Assembly (NCBI GenBank): GCA_964428185.1
Contig: CAYRXH010000034.1
Coordinates: 1 to 27,134, forward strand
Source of the DNA: CAYMAZ01 sp964428185
GTDB taxonomy: Bacteria > Bacteroidota > Bacteroidia > Bacteroidales > DTU049
DNA length: 27,134 nucleotides
Direction of reading: 5' to 3'
The notes beneath the pieces are model-generated. The model did not search any database. It was given only the letters and a program-made list of their open reading frames with translations, and was not told the DNA's origin. A program made the translations under genes and the position numbers. This document shows, piece by piece, positions 23,864 to 27,134 of this stretch. Each line of letters starts with the position of its first letter. The first letter of the stretch is position 1.

Positions 23864-24442
23864 TTATTTTTTCCATTTTTTGTAATGACTCAACAAGCTG
23901 GTAGTGTTTTCACTGGGTTCAGTAACACCGGTAGTAACAACCAATGTTTTAGTGCCGGGAGCCCAGAAAACAACATTCATAAACTCGCTATTTCCCAGTG
24001 TTCCGTTGGTTGAATCAAAATACTCGCCATCAATGGTATTGCCTATGCTGAAACAAATGGGGCTTTTCTTGCTAAACTGATACAGTCTTGCTGCATCAAG
24101 GCTGGCAAATTCCATGGTTACTTCGCCGCATAGCTGACCGTTTTCTTCAAAAAGTCTTTTCTGAATATTGGTTGCAAGTGGATAATTACCTTCGATTGAA
24201 GAACCATTGAGGTATGTTTCAATCAGATCGTCAAAATCTGCCTGGGTATTATCAATGGGGTTGCCTTCTTCGTCCTCACCGTAATCTGACATTGACATTA
24301 AATTGACATATTTAATAGTCAACGTTCCTGAATTTTTGCCGGTAAACTGAAAGGTATAGATTTTTTTCTCAACTGTTAAACAACTAGAAATAATCAAGGC
24401 AAGAAGGGTGAAAATTAAACTGAATCTGATGAATCTTTTCAT
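23864..24442 (-). CDS. Hypothetical lipoprotein
   Basis: A 192-residue protein I do not recognise. It has a lipoprotein signal (MKRFIRFSLIFTLLALIISSC) with the lipidated cysteine at C21, so it is anchored to a membrane. The mature part begins with a beta-rich stretch (YTFQFTGKNSGTLTIKYVN), followed by a strongly acidic segment (about 53-72; DYGEDEEGNPIDN) that might bind cations, and ends in a basic tail (YKKWKK). It has its own promoter box and no operon partner. It probably belongs to a Bacteroidota-restricted lipoprotein group of unknown role. Confidence 0.8.
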   Translation of the reverse strand: MKRFIRFSLIFTLLALIISSCLTVEKKIYTFQFTGKNSGTLTIKYVNLMSMSDYGEDEEGNPIDNTQADFDDLIETYLNGSSIEGNYPLATNIQKRLFEENGQLCGEVTMEFASLDAARLYQFSKKSPICFSIGNTIDGEYFDSTNGTLGNSEFMNVVFWAPGTKTLVVTTGVTEPSENTTSLLSHYKKWKK

Positions 24443-24476
24443 GATTTTTGAATTTTGATTTTTATTAATAAGTGTA

Positions 24477-24484
24477 CAAAATTA
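24477..24484 (-). promoter_or_regulatory. -7 promoter box for the lipoprotein gene
   Basis: The minus strand reads TAATTTTG, matching TAnnTTTG, 34 bases before the ATG at 24442. Confidence 0.45.
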
Positions 24485-24590
24485 ATAATTATTCTATATT
24501 CCTGAGGCTTTCATTTGTTAAATTTTTGACTTTTGTTGAATGATTCACTATTTACTTCTTAAAACCAAAAATCAGGACTTATCATTTTTG

Positions 24591-24598
24591 TAATTTTG
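24591..24598 (+). promoter_or_regulatory. -7 promoter box for the YkoF-PnuC-NadR operon
   Basis: TAATTTTG matches TAnnTTTG and ends 15 bases before the ATG at 24614. The short leader leaves no room for a THI-box (TPP) riboswitch between this box and the gene. Confidence 0.5.
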
Positions 24599-24613
24599 TA
24601 AAAAATTTTCGGC

Positions 24614-24877
24614 ATGAAGATTAGTTTAGAAGTATCCCTTTATTCTTTTGAACAAGATTTTGTTCCCAGAGTAAAGTCATTCATTGATACATTGAACGAC
24701 TTCTCTGGGATTACAGTAACTACCAATGCCATGAGCACTCAGATTTTCGGAGAATTTGACCATGTGATGGAGTGTTTTTCAAGAGCCATGAAAAAACATT
24801 TCCAAAATTCAGGAGCAGCTGCATTTGTTGTCAAGTTTCTAAACTGTGATGCACGTCAATACCTGCCAAATGATTGA
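24614..24877 (+). CDS. YkoF/MTH1187-like thiamine-binding-fold protein
   Basis: An 87-residue ferredoxin-like-fold protein. The line NAMSTQIFGEFDHVMECF (residues 38-55) carries the MST-x3-GE-x3-VM pattern shared by the MTH1187 and YkoF families, and the N-terminal strand (KISLEVSLYSF) fits too. YkoF binds thiamine or its pyrimidine part; MTH1187-type proteins are small stand-alone versions. It is first of three overlapping genes with a PnuC-type transporter and a NadR-type kinase, which suggests a soluble binding or sensing role in uptake of a vitamin precursor. Ligand cannot be read from the sequence. Confidence 0.7.
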   Translation: MKISLEVSLYSFEQDFVPRVKSFIDTLNDFSGITVTTNAMSTQIFGEFDHVMECFSRAMKKHFQNSGAAAFVVKFLNCDARQYLPND

Positions 24878-25451
24878 CTGGATACTGAGTCATTGGATTG
24901 AAATCATAGCCTCTGTTCTGGGAATTGCTGGAGTATGGCTGACAACACGCCAGAATATCTGGTGCTGGCCTGTGGGGCTTTTAAATGTAAGTCTTTCAAT
25001 GCTTGTGTTTTTCTCAGCAAAATTGTATTATGACTTTATCCTACAGATTTTTTATTTCATACTCACACTTTACGGATGGTATCACTGGGCTTATGGAAAA
25101 AAAACAGGGTCGGTCTTACCCGTTTCCCGTATTCCATCAAAACTTCTCATTTTTTCTCTTGCAACTGTTGTCATTTCGGTAATCGTACTTGGTCGGATTG
25201 CCATTCTATATACAGATGCTTCACTTCCGTACTGGGATGCTTTTACAACGGCAGCAGGAATAGTCGTCACTTTCTGGATGGGAAGAAAATATATCGAACA
25301 CTGGATTGCCTGGATAGTGATTGATCTTGTGTGTACAGGAATTTATGTCATCAAGGAGCTGTATGCATTCTCGGTATTATATTTTATTTTTGCAATTCTT
25401 GCTGTATCAGGATATGTAAAATGGAAAAACGACCTAAGGGTAAAGAAATAA
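24870..25451 (+). CDS. pnuC: PnuC-family vitamin-precursor transporter
   Basis: A 193-residue membrane protein of the PnuC family with about seven helices. WCWPVGLLNV near the N-terminus and TLYGWYHWAYGKK in the middle are the family's tryptophan-rich substrate-pocket motifs. PnuC proteins move nicotinamide riboside, and the PnuT branch thiamine, by facilitated diffusion, with capture by phosphorylation inside. I choose the ATG at 24870, eight bases before the end of the preceding gene; GTG at 24846 and ATG at 24849 would add eight polar residues unlike the family. The 3' end overlaps the kinase gene by 31 bases. Confidence 0.88.
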   Translation: MIDWILSHWIEIIASVLGIAGVWLTTRQNIWCWPVGLLNVSLSMLVFFSAKLYYDFILQIFYFILTLYGWYHWAYGKKTGSVLPVSRIPSKLLIFSLATVVISVIVLGRIAILYTDASLPYWDAFTTAAGIVVTFWMGRKYIEHWIAWIVIDLVCTGIYVIKELYAFSVLYFIFAILAVSGYVKWKNDLRVKK

Positions 25452-25981
25452 TCAGGATTGCCGTTACAGGACCTGAATCAACAGGAAAGTCAACACTGTC
25501 AGCTCAATTGTCTGAACATTTTCAAACCATTTGGGTGCCTGAATATGCAAGATCATTTCTCATTGAAACAGGCGGAAAATACAAGGAAACAGACCTTCTT
25601 CGTATAGCCAGAAAACAACAAGAAATTGAAGGCATCTCTGAAGGTCATGCAAACAGGATTCTCATCTGTGACACTGAAATGATTGTATTGAAGATCTGGA
25701 GCATGGTTAAATACGGTCGTTGTCATCATGAGATTACCGAAAGATTATCCCGCCAGCAATACACCCACTACCTGCTCTGTGACATTGATATTCCCTGGGA
25801 GGATGATCCCCTTAGGGAACATCCGCATTTCAGGAATGAGTTGTTTGCCCTCTATCAGCAGGAACTTAAAATAAACGGATTTCCCTATACTGTAATCAGG
25901 GGCAATGAATCCCAACGGTTTTCAGAAGCTGTTGAAACGATCAGCGCACTGATGAATTCTGATTCTTTGAAGAATCCATAA
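25421..25981 (+). CDS. NadR-type nicotinamide riboside kinase (ATP-binding protein)
   Basis: A 186-residue P-loop kinase matching the C-terminal kinase domain of NadR: Walker A GPESTGKST (17-25), VPEYARSFL near 43-51, CDTEMIVLKIW as the acidic/substrate segment and LLCDIDIPWEDDPLREHP as the lid region. The N-terminal regulator and adenylyltransferase parts of full NadR are absent. It would trap nicotinamide riboside imported by PnuC as NMN. The ATG at 25421 is preceded by AGGA at about 25409-25412 and gives a family-like start; an upstream in-frame start at 25331 would add 30 residues that lie within pnuC and do not fit. Its last 41 bases overlap the convergent CNNM gene. Confidence 0.87.
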   Translation: MEKRPKGKEIIRIAVTGPESTGKSTLSAQLSEHFQTIWVPEYARSFLIETGGKYKETDLLRIARKQQEIEGISEGHANRILICDTEMIVLKIWSMVKYGRCHHEITERLSRQQYTHYLLCDIDIPWEDDPLREHPHFRNELFALYQQELKINGFPYTVIRGNESQRFSEAVETISALMNSDSLKNP

Positions 25982-27014
25982 AATTATATTTTGCCTGTCT
26001 CATTTTCCACCGCTCTCTTGCAAACTGCTGCATATCTGATACTGTATCCTTTTCATCAATAATCTCAAAACCAAGCAGTGATTCAATAATATCTTCCATT
26101 GTCACAATGCCAGCAACACCTCCGTATTCATCTACAACCAGAGCGATATGTTCCTTTTTTTCCAGCAAGACTTCCCACACTGAAAACAGTGGGGTTGATT
26201 CGTGAACAATCTCGATGTTCCTTCTGATACATTTCAATGTGCTTTCACCCTTGCTCTCAGCAAGCCTCTCAAAAGCAGTCTGCCGGATTATATATCCCGT
26301 AATATTTTCTGTCTCCCCTGAATATAAAGGTATTCGCGAAAATTTTAAAAAGTTTTTATTTTTTCTGAACTCATCCAGCCTCATTGTTTCGTCAGCAACA
26401 GCCATCACAACCCGCGGTGTCATAATCTCAGAGGCTTTCACTTCTTTCAGTTTAATAATATTCTGAATAATAATATTTTCCTTGTCAGCAAAAATTCCTT
26501 CGTTGGTTCCGATATTTGCAAGAACTGCTATTTCCTCCCTGCTGGTTGTCTGATTATTCTTACGTTTTGACAGGATTCGTGTAAAAAAAACAGAAATCAT
26601 AATAACAGGATAAGACAGAAATATCATTGCAGTTAATATCCGTGAAGCAAATGAATCAAATGAAGACCAGTAAACAGCCCCTAGAGTTTTGGGGATGATT
26701 TCGGTAAAAACGAGAATCAGTATTGTAAGGATTGCTGATACTACTCCGAAAAACTCACTTCCAAACACATTGATCGCCTGGGCACCCACACCTGCTGCTC
26801 CAACGGTATGAGCAACTGTATTCCATGTGAGAATCGCAGACAGGGGTTTGTCAATGTTTTTCTTCATATTCAGGAATTTTTTTGCCCATGTTTCTCCCTG
26901 ATCAATTTTCATGAGAATATAGGATTGTGGCGTTGAAAGCAAAACAGCTTCAATGATTGAACAAAGAAAAGATACAATCAAAGCAAGAAAGAGATATGAA
27001 AGTAAAAGTATCAT
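25941..27014 (-). CDS. CNNM/CBS-domain membrane protein (hemolysin-C/CorB-like)
   Basis: A 357-residue protein with an N-terminal CNNM domain (about 1-165; helices MILLLSYLFLALIVSFLCSIIEAVLL, GVVSAILTILILVFTEIIPKT and two more) and a CBS pair (about 190-325; EIMTPRVVMAVAD, VVDEYGGVAGIVTMEDIIE). CNNM proteins are linked to Mg2+ or other cation transport. The C-terminal CorC_HlyC domain of longer relatives is missing. I set the start at the ATG at 27014; a TTG at 27035 would add seven residues but falls inside the probable promoter box. The 3' end overlaps the NadR-kinase gene by 41 bases on the opposite strand. Confidence 0.88.
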   Translation of the reverse strand: MILLLSYLFLALIVSFLCSIIEAVLLSTPQSYILMKIDQGETWAKKFLNMKKNIDKPLSAILTWNTVAHTVGAAGVGAQAINVFGSEFFGVVSAILTILILVFTEIIPKTLGAVYWSSFDSFASRILTAMIFLSYPVIMISVFFTRILSKRKNNQTTSREEIAVLANIGTNEGIFADKENIIIQNIIKLKEVKASEIMTPRVVMAVADETMRLDEFRKNKNFLKFSRIPLYSGETENITGYIIRQTAFERLAESKGESTLKCIRRNIEIVHESTPLFSVWEVLLEKKEHIALVVDEYGGVAGIVTMEDIIESLLGFEIIDEKDTVSDMQQFARERWKMRQAKYNFMDSSKNQNSSVR

Positions 27015-27032
27015 CAAACAAAAAAAATTTTT

Positions 27033-27040
27033 CAAATTTA
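27033..27040 (-). promoter_or_regulatory. -7 promoter box for the CNNM/CBS gene
   Basis: The minus strand reads TAAATTTG, matching TAnnTTTG, 18 bases before the ATG at 27014. Its position supports that ATG over the TTG at 27035. The rest of the window to 27134 shows no gene I can support. Confidence 0.45.
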
Positions 27041-27134
27041 ATCATTTGTCAGAAAACAACATCCTGATGATTTTTTATACTTTTCTTCTAAAAATCCCTT
27101 CTGATGTATCTCGATTGATACAGAGCATTTGTTT

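Noticed and set aside
24599..24613. TPP riboswitch before the YkoF-like gene
   Set aside because: The leader after the -7 box is only about 15 bases, too short for a THI-box.
25331..25420. N-terminal extension of the NadR-type kinase
   Set aside because: The extra residues are Cys/Ile-rich translation of pnuC in another frame; the kinase fold starts after the ATG at 25421.
27015..27134. Gene start at the right edge
   Set aside because: Only a promoter box and AT-rich sequence are visible; no frame with a family signal begins here.

Overview
The window reads as chromosomal DNA of a member of the Bacteroidota, probably an anaerobic or facultatively anaerobic Bacteroidales-type lineage. Evidence: type IX secretion (T9SS) cargo of both kinds (a type A sorting tail at the left edge and a CHU_C/type B tail in an 875-aa lamin-tail protein), a PorP/SprF-like outer-membrane protein, a bactofilin followed by AtpZ, a DUF3109 protein, the long (636 aa) Bacteroidota form of amidophosphoribosyltransferase, and repeated TAnnTTTG promoter boxes just upstream of starts with few recognisable Shine-Dalgarno sites. 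The B12-dependent, oxygen-independent ribonucleotide reductase fits a low-oxygen life. Base composition is AT-rich and looks even throughout.

Layout. (1) 1-6489, plus strand: the end of a secreted T9SS cargo protein, then a tightly overlapping run of bactofilin, AtpZ, a four-helix AtpI-like membrane protein, a NUDIX hydrolase, a sugar-1-phosphate nucleotidyltransferase, an AddB-like Fe-S nuclease and a PorP/SprF-like protein. (2) 6486-19746, minus strand throughout: exbB-exbD-tonB energy transduction; a cluster of lamin-tail T9SS protein, DUF3109 protein, secreted Cys-rich unknown and a degenerate pterin-dehydratase-like protein; a PurF-type amidophosphoribosyltransferase; a solitary gamma-class adenine methyltransferase; NrdJ; and a YhbP-like flavin-fold protein. 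(3) 19836-20960, plus: saccharopine-dehydrogenase-family oxidoreductase. (4) 20963-23011, minus: MlaE permease, MlaF ATPase, CvpA. (5) 23012-23740: 729 bases without genes, rich in REP-like hairpins and short tandem repeats, ending at a tRNA-Val(GAC) gene that has its own promoter box and terminator. (6) 23741-27134: the tRNA, a lipoprotein, a plus-strand vitamin-precursor uptake operon (YkoF-like, PnuC, NadR-kinase), and a convergent CNNM/CBS membrane protein.

How genes work together. ExbB/ExbD/TonB power outer-membrane transporters. MlaE/MlaF form the inner-membrane core of a phospholipid transporter whose MlaD partner is not here. PnuC and the NadR kinase form an uptake-and-trap pair, probably for nicotinamide riboside, although the YkoF-like first gene hints at thiamine. 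Bactofilin-AtpZ-AtpI-like looks like the head of an ATP synthase operon from which atpB onward is missing.

Novelty. Most of the window is housekeeping and I see no complete new defence or mobile system. The points most worth a second look are the REP-like array beside the tRNA, the solitary methyltransferase with an altered motif I, the unknown DUF3109/secreted Cys-rich/pterin-dehydratase-like gene group, the mixed-signal YkoF-PnuC-NadR operon, and a perfect 11-bp intercistronic hairpin between exbD and tonB.
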